Positions 27,020 through 36,216 of a stretch of DNA of 64,000 bases are shown here, one piece after another. Both the position numbers and the translations under genes were made by a program. Each line of letters opens with the position of its first letter. The first letter of the stretch is position 1. The notes under the pieces were generated by a model. The model was not told the DNA's origin, searched no databases, and saw nothing but the letters and a program-made list of their open reading frames with translations. The stretch covers positions 1 through 64,000 of the forward strand of contig JBFLYC010000014.1 of NCBI GenBank assembly GCA_040756735.1, given 5' to 3'. The DNA comes from JBFLYC01 sp040756735 (GTDB lineage Bacteria; Bacillota; DSM-16504; Desulfitibacterales; Desulfitibacteraceae).

Positions 27020-28456
27020 TTAGTTTCGCAAATATTTCGTAGGATTATCAGGAGTACCGTTTATTCTAACTTCAAAGTGCAGGTGCGGACCAGTACTATT
27101 ACCAGTGCTGCCAACCCTGGCGATGACATCTCCACGCTGCACGGTTTGGCCTACTTTAACTAAAAGCTGGGATGCATGAGCATAATATGTAGTCACACCG
27201 TCACCATGATCAATTATGGCAAGGTTGCCGTAATTTCCGTGCCAGCTAGAGAAAATCACGGTGCCATCCTCAGCAGCATAAATTGGATCACCAGTGTTTC
27301 CAGCAATATCTATACCTGTATGAAGGGTTCTGCCCCGGTAACCGAATGGAGATGTGATGGCGCCTCTTATCGGCCATCCTAGGGGGCCAGTACCTCCGGC
27401 GCCCCTGGAAGCTACCATCATTTTTGTTCCCACAGCTACTACCTTTGTCTTGGGTTCTTCCAGTATCTTTTCATTAAGAACAATCTTTTCAGTCGGGTTG
27501 CCGTTTATCCTGGTGATTAGATAGGTAACTTCTTTTTTACCGGAAGCTCCCGGATTCTCAACCCTCTGCTGTCCCCTCCATAATGAGTCATTATTAACAT
27601 ATTTCACCTGGTAAGGAATTCTTTCCTCTGCAACCTGTTCATATACAACTTTCACGTTAATGATTGGTTCTGGTTTAATTAGTCTTAATTTTTGCCCTAT
27701 CTGGAGGATAATTGACTGCAGTTCCGGATTTGCTTCTTCCAGGTCCTTGACTTGCAAACCATTTGCCTGGGCTATGCTCCAAAGAGACTCTCCAGATTTA
27801 ACCTCATGATAAGTTAATTTCTCCTGCCCGTAAGTAATTATTTCCACGGCTTCTTCATAGGGTATGATTTCATCCTTGTCAACTTCAACAGGTACATAGG
27901 CTACCTTTTCTTCTACCGCTACATCCAAAATCTTTATCTCATATCTTTCCCGGTCCCTGTCACTAGGCATATACCCTTCTTTAACTGCTTCAATAATATT
28001 TTGGGCTACCTGTTGGTTCTCAACAATTACTTTAACTTCTCCATTTACCGATATACCCATAGCGCCATAATGAAACTCAAGGCAATCTTTTAATAAAAGA
28101 ACTAGTTGAGTCTCCGGCAGGATTTCATCCTTCTTAACCCTTACAGGTTCATATTTTATTGTACTAATACAGCTTAACGGAAGGCCGTCAATTTCCTTTT
28201 CTTCATGAATACTATCTATGGCTATCTCGGCAATTTCAATGCTCTGTGCTACACCAAGTACCTTACCGTCAACAATTACGCTAACTCCATTAGGCTTTGT
28301 GGCAAAGTTATAAACAAATACACTCAATAACACTACAATAACCAGGGCTGCGGCAATACCGCCAAAACGGTAACTCTTGTTCTCCTTAAAAGAGGATATA
28401 AGTTGAGAATTAACCAGCCCCCCAGTATTAATGTTAAGCACTTCTTCCCCACACAT
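27020..28456 (-). CDS. membrane-anchored M23 metallopeptidase with LysM and G5 domains
   Basis: Cell-wall endopeptidase. One membrane segment (about residues 33-50), an N-terminal extension, LysM (about 213-258, YHEVKSGESLWSIAQANGLQ), a G5 domain (about 265-345, ERIPYQVKYVNNDSLWRGQQRV), then the lysostaphin-type M23 domain (about 360-478). The last has HTGIDIAGNTGDPI and HLHFEVRING carrying the zinc ligands. This order is common in Clostridia, often linked to sporulation or peptidoglycan remodelling. The start may be ATG 28456 or a nearby downstream GTG. Confidence 0.9.
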   Translation of the reverse strand: MCGEEVLNINTGGLVNSQLISSFKENKSYRFGGIAAALVIVVLLSVFVYNFATKPNGVSVIVDGKVLGVAQSIEIAEIAIDSIHEEKEIDGLPLSCISTIKYEPVRVKKDEILPETQLVLLLKDCLEFHYGAMGISVNGEVKVIVENQQVAQNIIEAVKEGYMPSDRDRERYEIKILDVAVEEKVAYVPVEVDKDEIIPYEEAVEIITYGQEKLTYHEVKSGESLWSIAQANGLQVKDLEEANPELQSIILQIGQKLRLIKPEPIINVKVVYEQVAEERIPYQVKYVNNDSLWRGQQRVENPGASGKKEVTYLITRINGNPTEKIVLNEKILEEPKTKVVAVGTKMMVASRGAGGTGPLGWPIRGAITSPFGYRGRTLHTGIDIAGNTGDPIYAAEDGTVIFSSWHGNYGNLAIIDHGDGVTTYYAHASQLLVKVGQTVQRGDVIARVGSTGNSTGPHLHFEVRINGTPDNPTKYLRN

Positions 28457-28729
28457 CCTCTCCTTTTAAATTGTTGCAGCATACTTCCTTAAATTACCTT
28501 TAGTAAAACCACTCTATAATTATTATATGTAACTATTTTATGTTAGTGTAATTATTATATGTACCAAGGCTTGTCCGGCTTGTACTTATTATTACTATTT
28601 TACTCTGAATCTGGAACACTTTAAAGTATACCATAGAAAAGCTCATTGCTAAAGTCAAAACTTCGTAGAATTTGTCGACTTTAGCATTTTATGCTATTAA
28701 TATTTTAAATAGCTTTTTTATTATAAATG

Positions 28730-29569
28730 TTATCGCAAAGAGTTTAAGGCCATAAATAATTCTTCTTTGGTATGCGGAGGAATAGTCTCGGCTTTCAAAA
28801 ATCCAACCCTTTTAAGTTCTTCCCAAGTTTCAAGCACCCATGGTTTATGTAGACCGGTATTGCTTAAGGTTGATTGAGATAAGAAAACGTCCATGGGGCT
28901 GCCGCCAGCCAAAACCCTGCCGTTAGCCAATATAAATACTGTATCTGCCCAGGAATAAGCCAGGTCAACGTCATGGGTGGAAATGATGATAGTTAGCCCT
29001 TGCTGATATAATTTATTTAATAGTCTTATTAACCTATTTGCATTTGCAGGATCTAATCCAGCAGTGGGTTCATCACAAATAAGTATTTCAGGTTCCATTA
29101 CCAAAACTCCTGCCAGGGCTACCAGTTTTTTTTGGCCTACACTTAAAAAATGTGTGGGTTTATTGAACAAATCCAGAATCCCTAGTTCTCTCCCCACTCT
29201 CTCAATTCTTGTCATGGCCTCCTCTTTGGAATAACCCAGGTTTAATAAACCAAAGGAAATGTCCTGCAGTACACTTGCTGAAAACAGCTGGTTATCCGGG
29301 TTTTGAAAAACAATACCAACAAGTTTTTTTAGGTTCTTTAGGCTGCTGCCGGTATACTGGTAATCAACTCCACGATAAGACAGTTTGCCTTTAAAAGGTT
29401 TTAACAGGCCGTTAAAGTGCAGCAACAGTGTAGACTTGCCGGCTCCGTTAGGACCTAATATGGCTGCCCTGCTGTTATTTTTAACTGCCAAGTTAACGCC
29501 CTGCAAAGCATCTGTTCCGTCACCGTATTTATAGCATAGATTAACTGCCTCTACTATGTACTGTGCCAA
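28730..29569 (-). CDS. cbiO: cobalt ECF transporter ATPase CbiO
   Basis: ABC ATPase of the energy-coupling module for cobalt uptake. Walker A GPNGAGKSTLLLHFNG near residue 40, Q-loop FQNPDNQLF, signature LSVGQKKLVALAG (Val replaces the usual Gly), Walker B ILICDEPTAGLD, H-loop ISTHDVDLAYSW. Last gene of cbiMNQO; 6 bases separate it from cbiQ. Controlled by the cobalamin riboswitch at 31555. Confidence 0.93.
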   Translation of the reverse strand: MAQYIVEAVNLCYKYGDGTDALQGVNLAVKNNSRAAILGPNGAGKSTLLLHFNGLLKPFKGKLSYRGVDYQYTGSSLKNLKKLVGIVFQNPDNQLFSASVLQDISFGLLNLGYSKEEAMTRIERVGRELGILDLFNKPTHFLSVGQKKLVALAGVLVMEPEILICDEPTAGLDPANANRLIRLLNKLYQQGLTIIISTHDVDLAYSWADTVFILANGRVLAGGSPMDVFLSQSTLSNTGLHKPWVLETWEELKRVGFLKAETIPPHTKEELFMALNSLR

Positions 29570-29575
29570 TGGTTG

Positions 29576-30346
29576 CTACCTCCCCAGATAATAAACGAAT
29601 AACAGTACTCCGTTAAAGACCACTATACCTGCCAAATTCTTAGCCTTGAACTTATATTCCTCTTCCAAAACCTTCAACTCTCCCATGAACCCCCTTGAAA
29701 GCAAAGCATTATAAGCTTCATCGCTCCTTTGCATGCATTTAAGATAAAGATTTGAACAAAGGATTGCCAAACACCTGACCCTGCCTTGAAACCCTTGATA
29801 GCCGCATCTGGAAATCTGAGCAACATAAATATCCTGGGCAGTACTTATAAAAACAAAAATACTATTATAGACCAGGATCATTAGATCGGCAATAACAGCC
29901 GGTATCCTTAATTTGCGCAGGATGTATATAATCTGAACCATGGGTGTTGTCAAGGCCAAGAAATACAAGCAAGACACTGCTGCCAGCGACTTAACAAATA
30001 GAATTGAGGCAGCAACAAAAGAACTTGGGCTTACCCCTACCCACAGGCTGGCTATCTTTACAGAAAAAATAAAGGACTGCTGGAAAGAAGAGAAATTAAC
30101 AGCCACAGCCAGGCATCCTATAAATATAAAGGCCAAGGGAATGAGCATTAATCTCAAATAGAATTTGTAGTTTATCTTTGCACCAAGCACCAGCAGAAAA
30201 AACATTGCAGTTATAGCAATGAAAGATATTAAGTAAGAATTGAAAATAAGTACCAACAGCATGGAAGCTATAGCAAACAATAATTTCTCTACAGGATGAA
30301 TATCCTTAAAAGGTGAACAGTATGCATATTGGTCAATAGTCGTCAA
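29576..30346 (-). CDS. cbiQ: cobalt ECF transporter transmembrane subunit CbiQ
   Basis: The EcfT-type coupling protein: several membrane helices in the first 170 residues, then cytoplasmic coupling helices with SRCGYQGFQGR and the conserved Ala-Arg-Gly-like NALLSRGFMGE. It connects CbiM to CbiO. 256 residues, in the canonical M-N-Q-O order. Confidence 0.9.
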   Translation of the reverse strand: MTTIDQYAYCSPFKDIHPVEKLLFAIASMLLVLIFNSYLISFIAITAMFFLLVLGAKINYKFYLRLMLIPLAFIFIGCLAVAVNFSSFQQSFIFSVKIASLWVGVSPSSFVAASILFVKSLAAVSCLYFLALTTPMVQIIYILRKLRIPAVIADLMILVYNSIFVFISTAQDIYVAQISRCGYQGFQGRVRCLAILCSNLYLKCMQRSDEAYNALLSRGFMGELKVLEEEYKFKAKNLAGIVVFNGVLLFVYYLGR

Positions 30347-30370
30347 CTTGTGTCACTCCAGCCTCTTTAT

Positions 30371-30673
30371 TTAAACCTGTAATTTGGCAGATATGTCCCC
30401 TTTCTTTATTCCCATTTTATAGCCTATATAAAAACAGATAAAACCAGCGCCAATAGCTGCTTGAAGGGCAAAAAGCAAGCTTTCCACCTCTGGGCTGGGC
30501 GGCTCCCACAGTGGTTCAAACCAGGGTTCATAATTGGGGTTAACTTCACTTACTGCTTCTTCAGCCTGTGAATCCGCCCCAAGAAATTCTGCTTCAGAAT
30601 TAATAACAAAAGCAAGCGCCACGATGAGAATCACCAATAATGTTAATACAAGATTTAGTTTAAAGTTGCTCAT
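30371..30673 (-). CDS. cbiN: cobalt ECF transporter auxiliary subunit CbiN
   Basis: About 100 residues with two membrane helices (LNLVLTLLVILIVALAFVI and SLLFALQAAIGAGFICFYIGY). They flank a short acidic loop with PNYEPWFEPLWEPPSPEVESL, the typical CbiN pattern. It assists CbiM in cobalt loading. ATG 30673 is chosen since AGGAAGGTGG lies just upstream; the open frame starts at 30694 with TTG. Confidence 0.9.
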   Translation of the reverse strand: MSNFKLNLVLTLLVILIVALAFVINSEAEFLGADSQAEEAVSEVNPNYEPWFEPLWEPPSPEVESLLFALQAAIGAGFICFYIGYKMGIKKGDISAKLQV

Positions 30674-30690
30674 CTTTTCCACCTTCCTAT

Positions 30691-31368
30691 TCAAGAAAGA
30701 TTTAAGCTTTCCATCTCTTGTTTACTGTAAGACATTAAAAGATTAAACACCATTACTGTAAGAATACCTTCAACAACAGCAATGGGCACCTGGGTGATGG
30801 CAAAGATACCTGTAAATTTGACCCATGATGCATAAAAGCCTCCAATATCCGAAGGATGAGCCAAAGCCAACTGTATGGCAGTCACCAGATATGTGGCTAA
30901 ACCACCTAACGCAGTTCCCATAAATATCCCCGCCCACCTGGGCGCTCCCATTTTTTTAAGTAATAGATACACCCCATAGGTAACAAAGGGGCCTATCACC
31001 GCCATGGACATCACATTAGCTCCTAAAGTCGTTATGCCTCCATGGGCCAACAATACTGCCTGGAATAACAGAACAATTAAACCGATTACTATCATTACAG
31101 ATGGGCCAAATAAAATGGCGCCCAGACCCATTCCTGTAGCATGTGAACTGCTCCCTGTCACAGAAGGCAGTTTCAAAGCAGATAGAACAAAGGTAAATGC
31201 GCCGACAAAGGCAATCAATAGAATTGTCCTTGGGTTGTTTTTGACACTTCCAGCTAACCCTCTAACCCCCATATAAAGAAAGGGGAGCATGGCAATGTAC
31301 CAAAACCCTGCCCATTTAATGGGCAGAAAGCCTTCCATTATGTGCATACCAAAAATGTATATACCCAC
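30691..31368 (-). CDS. cbiM: cobalt ECF transporter substrate-binding membrane protein CbiM
   Basis: The cobalt-specific S component. MHIMEGFLPIKWAGFWY contains the N-terminal Met-His that forms the metal site in CbiM/NikM. SSHATGMGLGAILFGPSVM and LLAHGGITTLGANVMSMAVIGPF carry further His ligands. A GTG at 31368 with GGGGG upstream would add seven residues before MHIMEGF. Since the family needs an exposed Met-His, that extension would have to be removed or the ATG at 31347 used. Confidence 0.92.
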   Translation of the reverse strand: MGIYIFGMHIMEGFLPIKWAGFWYIAMLPFLYMGVRGLAGSVKNNPRTILLIAFVGAFTFVLSALKLPSVTGSSSHATGMGLGAILFGPSVMIVIGLIVLLFQAVLLAHGGITTLGANVMSMAVIGPFVTYGVYLLLKKMGAPRWAGIFMGTALGGLATYLVTAIQLALAHPSDIGGFYASWVKFTGIFAITQVPIAVVEGILTVMVFNLLMSYSKQEMESLNLS

Positions 31369-31412
31369 TTTAATACCCCCTATAAATTTTCCAGTTTACT
31401 CAACACTTCTTC

Positions 31413-31457
31413 AATCCTTGGAGCGTAAACTCTTGGTTTTGAGGAATGTCCCCAACT
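31413..31457. mobile_element. truncated GGGGACA/TGTCCCC element next to the cbiM terminator
   Basis: CCTTGGAGCGTAAACTCTTG followed by GTTTTGAGGAATGTCCCCAAC matches the right part of the short units at 54797-54909. The GGGGACA end is missing. It abuts the T-run of the terminator at 31457-31496. Confidence 0.65.
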
Positions 31458-31496
31458 TAAAAAACCCTGCACCGTAAGTATACGATGTAGGGTTCT
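31457..31496 (-). terminator. terminator between the cobalamin riboswitch and cbiM
   Basis: On the minus strand AACCCTACA / TGCAGGGTT with an extended upper stem, followed by TTTTTT. Likely the riboswitch expression platform. Confidence 0.82.
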
Positions 31497-31554
31497 CTTC
31501 TATCCAACCACAATAATTTCTTTACCCCATACACCGTGGGTACTCCAGAAATAC

Positions 31555-31711
31555 ATTAAACAAGCAGGTCTCCTGGCTCAGGTTCATTACCTTTTTACGC
31601 CTTCCCAGGTCTCCCCAGTGGCTCATGCAAAAAGGCTCACCTTTACAGTGGCGGGACCGCGCTGGACTTTCACCAGCTTCCCTCTAAGTTCCCAATGGAA
31701 ACTTGTTTAAT
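31555..31711 (-). ncRNA. cobalamin riboswitch A, upstream of cbiMNQO
   Basis: On the minus strand the conserved core GGTCCCGCCACTGTAA is present with the upstream GGGAAGCTGGTGAAAGTCCAG segment and the 3' GAGCCAGGAGACCTGC. ATTAAACAAG and CTTGTTTAAT close the structure as P1. Binding of cobalamin should reduce expression of the cobalt transporter. Confidence 0.95.
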
Positions 31712-31756
31712 ATTACATATCATATTCTTTTAGTCAGCTACCGCTTAATACATATT

Positions 31757-33187
31757 TTAGCATGCACTATCCTGATTATCAAGAACTAAACGTCCCCTTT
31801 CCTTGATGAAAAGATAAATAGCAGCTTCAATCCTTACCTTCTGGAGAAAACATCCCATCTCATAGGGGATACCTATGTCTCCATTATGATTAACTGCATT
31901 GGCATGGCAGCCCCCGCTGCAGTGATATCTCGCCCAGCATTCCTTGCACTGCTTATTATAAATATGAGCCCGCTTAAACCCATCAACCAAGCTGTGTTTA
32001 ATGATTCCCTTCTGCAAATCTCCGAGTAAATAATCATGGTTCCCCACAAACTGGTGACATGGATAAAGGTCTCCGTCAGGAGTAACGGCCAGGTACTGAT
32101 AACCAGCTCCGCAGCCTGTGATCCTCTTGGCCAGGCAAGGCCCCTTTTCTAATTCCACATTAAAATGAAAAAAGTTAAAAGCCCTGCCAAGTTTCCTTCT
32201 CTGCAGGTATTCCCGGGCTAAAACCCTATATTCTTCTGCCAACCTGGGCATATCCTCAGTTTTAAAGCTGTAGTCCTCCTGGGGTGATGCTACTACAGGT
32301 TCCAAGGATATTTCAGTGAAACCTTCATCTGCTAAAAACAAAACATCCCGGGCAAAATCTAAATTAAATCTGGTAAAAGTCCCCCTGATGTAATAATTGT
32401 TCCCCTGCCTGGACGATACCAGGGACTTAATTCTTGGAGCAACCAAATCAAAACTACCTGAACCAGATGCCAAAGGCCTCATCTGGTCATGGGCTTCTCT
32501 ACGCCCATCCAAGCTTAAAACTACACTGATATTTTCACCATTTAAAAAATCCTCTTTATCAGGGCTCAGCAATAGCCCATTGGTGGTCAAGGTAAACTTT
32601 ATTGTCTTACCCCGTTTGGAAGCCTCTTTTTTCCCATAGTTAACAAGTTCTTTAACAACCGGCCAGTTTAACAAGGGTTCTCCTCCAAAAAAGTCCACTT
32701 CACAAGTGGGTCTTAATCCCGAATTATCTAAAAGAAAATCCAGGGCCTTTTTCCCCACTTCCAAACTCATATGTTTTCTTGACCCACCGAAGCTGCCTGT
32801 ACCGGCAAAACAATAACGGCAGGATAAATTACAGTCATGGGAAACATGCAGGCACAATGATTTAATCACATTGTCCAGGGCCCTAACCGGTTCACTGGTA
32901 CCGACAGTGTCTTCAGCAAACCAAAGACCTTCATCAACCAAATGATGAAGCTCACCGAGAACATCATTAATCTGCTCCTCGGGATATGGGCGCAGCAGCC
33001 GCCAAAAAACATCTTCCTGCCCTCTGCTTGCTTTTGCGGCTTCTACTATAGACCAGGCAATCTCATCTACCACGTGGATGCTTCCGCTGTTAACATCAAG
33101 CATAACGTACAGTTCTTCAAATTTGTAAACATGGATATCAGAAATTAGTTTTCCTTGAGCAGCCTTTTCCAAAACAAACGAAAGCAT
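31757..33187 (-). CDS. scfB: radical SAM / SPASM SCIFF-peptide thioether maturase (ScfB type)
   Basis: Forms Cys-Thr thioether links in SCIFF peptides (six cysteines in about 45 residues). Radical SAM cluster CNLSCRYC with the following FAGTGSFGGSRKHMSLEVG, then VDFFGGEPLLNWPVVKELV, TLTTNGLLL, VVLSLDGRREAHDQMRP and YYIRGTFTRFNLDF. The SPASM region has CGAGYQYLAVTPDGDLYPCHQFVG and CKECWARYHCSGGCHANA. These are hallmarks of this maturase group. ATG 33187 follows GGGAGG. No SCIFF precursor gene was found nearby. Confidence 0.9.
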   Translation of the reverse strand: MLSFVLEKAAQGKLISDIHVYKFEELYVMLDVNSGSIHVVDEIAWSIVEAAKASRGQEDVFWRLLRPYPEEQINDVLGELHHLVDEGLWFAEDTVGTSEPVRALDNVIKSLCLHVSHDCNLSCRYCFAGTGSFGGSRKHMSLEVGKKALDFLLDNSGLRPTCEVDFFGGEPLLNWPVVKELVNYGKKEASKRGKTIKFTLTTNGLLLSPDKEDFLNGENISVVLSLDGRREAHDQMRPLASGSGSFDLVAPRIKSLVSSRQGNNYYIRGTFTRFNLDFARDVLFLADEGFTEISLEPVVASPQEDYSFKTEDMPRLAEEYRVLAREYLQRRKLGRAFNFFHFNVELEKGPCLAKRITGCGAGYQYLAVTPDGDLYPCHQFVGNHDYLLGDLQKGIIKHSLVDGFKRAHIYNKQCKECWARYHCSGGCHANAVNHNGDIGIPYEMGCFLQKVRIEAAIYLFIKERGRLVLDNQDSAC

Positions 33188-33216
33188 ATTAACCTCCCAA
33201 AACCTATTGCTAATCA

Positions 33217-33726
33217 TTAATTTTCACTTAACCAATTCTCCAGCATCTCAACAGTAACCGGTCCATCAGCTTTTTTTACTACTTTCCCCTTGGAATTAAG
33301 CAAAAAACTAGAAGGAACAAATCTAGAGGCAAAGTGTTCTCTAGATTTTCCCTCAGTATCTGACAATACCACAAAAGGCACTTGAATTGCGGTTAAATAT
33401 TTATCCAAGTTGCCTGGATTCCTTTCGCTTGTTGTCAGGTTAACCGCCACAAGGTTGACTCGACTGTTAATTTCATCATAATGATCCTTAAGATATAGAA
33501 GTTCTTCCAGGCAGGTTGGACACCAGGTGGTCCAGGCCACTACCAGTGTAGGACGTGCTTCAAACTCTTCGTAAGTAAACATGACCCCATTTTTAACTTC
33601 CATCCCTAACAGGGCCTGAAAAGCTTCAGCCTCAACTTCCTTTTCTCCCTGCAAAACAAACATCCATACGACGACAGCTGTCAGAATAATTAGGATTAAT
33701 ATTGTTAAAGTTTTATTTTTGTTCAT
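33217..33726 (-). CDS. membrane-anchored TlpA/ResA-like thioredoxin-fold protein
   Basis: 169 residues: N-terminal membrane anchor (about 5-24), then a thioredoxin-like domain facing outside the membrane with redox motif WCPTC in VVAWTTWCPTCLEELLYL. The cis-Pro region is VPSSFLLNSKGKVV. It would receive electrons from the adjacent CcdA. Encoded 49 bases after ccdA and 29 bases before scfB on the same strand. Confidence 0.88.
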   Translation of the reverse strand: MNKNKTLTILILIILTAVVVWMFVLQGEKEVEAEAFQALLGMEVKNGVMFTYEEFEARPTLVVAWTTWCPTCLEELLYLKDHYDEINSRVNLVAVNLTTSERNPGNLDKYLTAIQVPFVVLSDTEGKSREHFASRFVPSSFLLNSKGKVVKKADGPVTVEMLENWLSEN

Positions 33727-33774
33727 TGCAGTTGTTGACCTCCCCAGTAGAATTCAAATACCATGCTTAACTGT

Positions 33775-34443
33775 TTATGATAGTATGGCCGACAAATAGG
33801 TAAATCTGCCGGTCATAATTAATATACCTAATACAATGAGTACAACACCTGCAGCCTTGTTAAGGTACCAGCTGACCCTGGCTATGTTTTTTATGTGGAC
33901 CATAAGTTTACCCCAAAAGAGTGCAGCAAGTAAAAAAGGAACCGCCAGGCCTAATGAATAAAAACTCAGCAGTAAAGCGCCCTCTCCAGCTGAACCCTGT
34001 GTTCCGGCAATGATTAATATTGTGGCCAGTATCGGTCCCACACAAGGAGTCCAGGCCACGGAAAAAACCATTCCCAGTACAAAGCCGCTGGTATACCTGG
34101 GCATACCCATGCCCCCTTTTAACAAGAAAGACAAATTAATAACGCCTAGAATCTGCAGTCCCAAAAGGATGATAAAAGCCCCGCCTATAATATTAATAGT
34201 TGACTGGTACTTAATTAAAAAACCTCCAATGGCACTGACGGATAAGCCCATTAAAATAAATACCAGCGCAAACCCGGCAACAAAACTCAAGGTTTTAGAA
34301 AAAGCCTGCCAGTTCAGCTTGCCCCCATCAGCGCCGGAGGTACCGCCGGTTAAAAAGGCCAAAAAACCCGGCACTATTGGAATTATGCAGGGCGAAAAAA
34401 AAGAAACCAAGCCCGCTCCAAAAGCAGTCAATACAAGAAACAA
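33775..34443 (-). CDS. ccdA: CcdA-type thiol-disulfide transmembrane protein
   Basis: Six-helix membrane protein moving reducing equivalents from cytoplasmic thioredoxin to extracytoplasmic thioredoxin-like proteins. The two essential cysteines are in FFSPCIIPIVPGFLAFL (Cys19) and FSVAWTPCVGPILATIL (near 133). 222 residues, usual for CcdA. It heads the ccdA-tlpA-scfB set; 34444-34718 upstream is AT-rich without a gene. Confidence 0.92.
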   Translation of the reverse strand: MFLVLTAFGAGLVSFFSPCIIPIVPGFLAFLTGGTSGADGGKLNWQAFSKTLSFVAGFALVFILMGLSVSAIGGFLIKYQSTINIIGGAFIILLGLQILGVINLSFLLKGGMGMPRYTSGFVLGMVFSVAWTPCVGPILATILIIAGTQGSAGEGALLLSFYSLGLAVPFLLAALFWGKLMVHIKNIARVSWYLNKAAGVVLIVLGILIMTGRFTYLSAILS

Positions 34444-34718
34444 AGGAAACCCACCTTAAAACCCAGAATAAAATTGTACAGATATAATCTAGGTTATTTT
34501 ATAGCTATCATATTATTATTTTACAGTTTGTCACGCAAAAGATAAAGTCCAAGGTAGACCTTACCTTGCATTCCTTAATACATAAATTTAAAACCCATTA
34601 TAAGTTGTTTTTATATTACGAGCAGCTATTGATGGTGGATAAAACAGGAGAAACAAGCGAATTATATATATTAAAGATTGAATAAGGTATAATCAGAAAT
34701 TTAGGCACAGCATCATCT

Positions 34719-34970
34719 GTGGTGATTGAAAGCGGGGATATAATTGGAAGGATGTTTGGCATAACCATGAATATTGCTTCTGATAAAAACATGCTTACTA
34801 CATATAGTTTTATTGAAAAGAAGTCCCACGAAGGTTACTCTAAATTTGTCTCACAATTGGAAAGTGATGATGATAAGAGGAATCAATTCATAGCAGAAAT
34901 AGCAGCTTCCAATATGCTGGAAGCCAAGTTGATGCATTTATGGCTGGAAGATAAGCTTGCTAGAGCATAA
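34719..34970 (+). CDS. hypothetical protein
   Basis: 83-residue open frame, GTG start with no clear ribosome binding site. The predicted product is helical and charged (HEGYSKFVSQLESDDDKRNQF). One of few plus-strand frames not shadowed by a minus-strand gene. Not recognised; could be a remnant. Confidence 0.3.
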   Translation: MVIESGDIIGRMFGITMNIASDKNMLTTYSFIEKKSHEGYSKFVSQLESDDDKRNQFIAEIAASNMLEAKLMHLWLEDKLARA

Positions 34971-35019
34971 CGTAGCTCATTATATCACTCTATCTTTTTA
35001 GGATAAAACATGCCTATTA

Positions 35020-35629
35020 TCACAAAAGTCTGATAATGATGCAACTTACAACCTTTATAGTGTGTTCACTCTTACAATTATCATCACACTTAAATCTATA
35101 AGAAAAAGACCAAGGAATTTTCTCAAGCTTCTTTTTTTCATTTGCAAACAATCTTAATTGATTTAATGCAGCTTCTTGGTTAGAATCCCATTCTTGCTCA
35201 TCTTTCTCAATTAATAAATCAAAGACCTTTTGTGGCTTAATTATTCCTAAAGAACAGTATCTCTTTACACTTATTCCTTAATTCTTCTAATGATCTGCTT
35301 AATTTTGGGATTATAATTTCTTTTCTTTTCTTCCAATTATCTTTTGTTCCGATTGAGCCCATAATTTTTATAGTGTCCGTATTGATATTATAGCTCTCAG
35401 GCCTGTAATCCCCACTTGCTTTTTTAACTTGTGCTTCAATCCAGTCATATTTACTAAATTGTTTCTCTTTTGGTAGGTCTCTAAATGTTACAGGGTATAA
35501 TCTAATCCATTCCCCTTCATCGGTAATACCAGCAACACATACAGTCTCAGAATACTTATGAGAAGGTTGTGGATAGGCTTTAACAGTAACAAGAATTCTT
35601 TTCTTTTCCCACAAACTTGAGTAGGCCAT
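35020..35629 (-). pseudogene. conserved hypothetical gene paired with DUF488, broken by a +1 frameshift
   Basis: The first part (35629-about 35265) reads MAYSSLWEKKRILVTVKAYPQPS, GITDEGEWIRLYPVTFRDLP, YDWIEAQVKK and RSLEELRNKCKEI. After one extra base near 35260 the next frame continues CSLGIIKPQKVFDLLIEKDEQEWD and WSFSYRFKCDDNCKSEHTIKVV to TGA at 35020. Together they make a plausible protein of about 200 residues, with a C-terminal Cys pair that may bind metal. It starts 10 bases past the DUF488 stop, so the two formed an operon. Confidence 0.65.
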
Positions 35630-35639
35630 GGAACGCCCC

Positions 35640-36080
35640 CTATAAGTGTTTAATCCTCATTCCATTACCATCTATTTGTTTAATATTCCAAGCCAATATG
35701 CTTCTATGGCATTCTGAGTATTTCTTTTCAAAACACAGCAAGCAACATCTTTCTTTGTATATGTGATTTATTAGATCTTTAACAATATCTATTTTTGTCT
35801 CTAATATCCTTTCATACTCATTGGTAAAGGTTAATAAATTTTTTTCTTTCTGGATAACTTCTCGTATATTTTTTGGAACACCTAATTCTTTACATGAAAT
35901 ATATTTAATGTCGTTTTTAGAGAGTATATGTTCCAAGGTTTTTCCTGAAAATCCTTTTTTACGGCTAACTGGCTTTTGTCGTACATCAATTATAGTTTGA
36001 ATACTATTCGTATGAAGTTTTTCAATAAACCCTTCAGTAGTTTGTCCTTCGTATCCTATTGTATATACTATTCCTTCCAT
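35640..36080 (-). CDS. DUF488 family protein
   Basis: 146 residues; ATG 36080 with GAGGTG upstream replaces the longer frame at 36167. Family marks are YTIGYEGQTTEGFIEKL, IDVRQKPVSRKKGFSGKTLEH, CKELGVPKNIRE and the C-terminal LLCFEKKYSECHRSILA with a possible Cys/His metal site. DUF488 proteins have no settled function and often occur in accessory islands, here with its frameshifted partner. Confidence 0.85.
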   Translation of the reverse strand: MEGIVYTIGYEGQTTEGFIEKLHTNSIQTIIDVRQKPVSRKKGFSGKTLEHILSKNDIKYISCKELGVPKNIREVIQKEKNLLTFTNEYERILETKIDIVKDLINHIYKERCCLLCFEKKYSECHRSILAWNIKQIDGNGMRIKHL

Positions 36081-36172
36081 TGGGATTACACCTCTATGCG
36101 GATTTTTACTGATATATACTGATATATTATGTTTTCTTCTACAATTTGTCAAAAAAATCCTGCACAAAATAT

Positions 36173-36198
36173 AAAAAACCCCGTCTTTAAGACGAGGT
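36173..36198 (-). terminator. Rho-independent terminator after tRNA-Gly
   Basis: On the minus strand ACCTCGTCT / AGACGGGGT followed by TTTTTT, 19 bases past the tRNA 3' end. Confidence 0.85.
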
Positions 36199-36216
36199 CT
36201 TATGGATTGTCACATT

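Noticed and set aside
30371..34700. Hidden SCIFF precursor peptide (scfA)
   Set aside because: Looked on both strands for a short frame with six cysteines near scfB; none seen.
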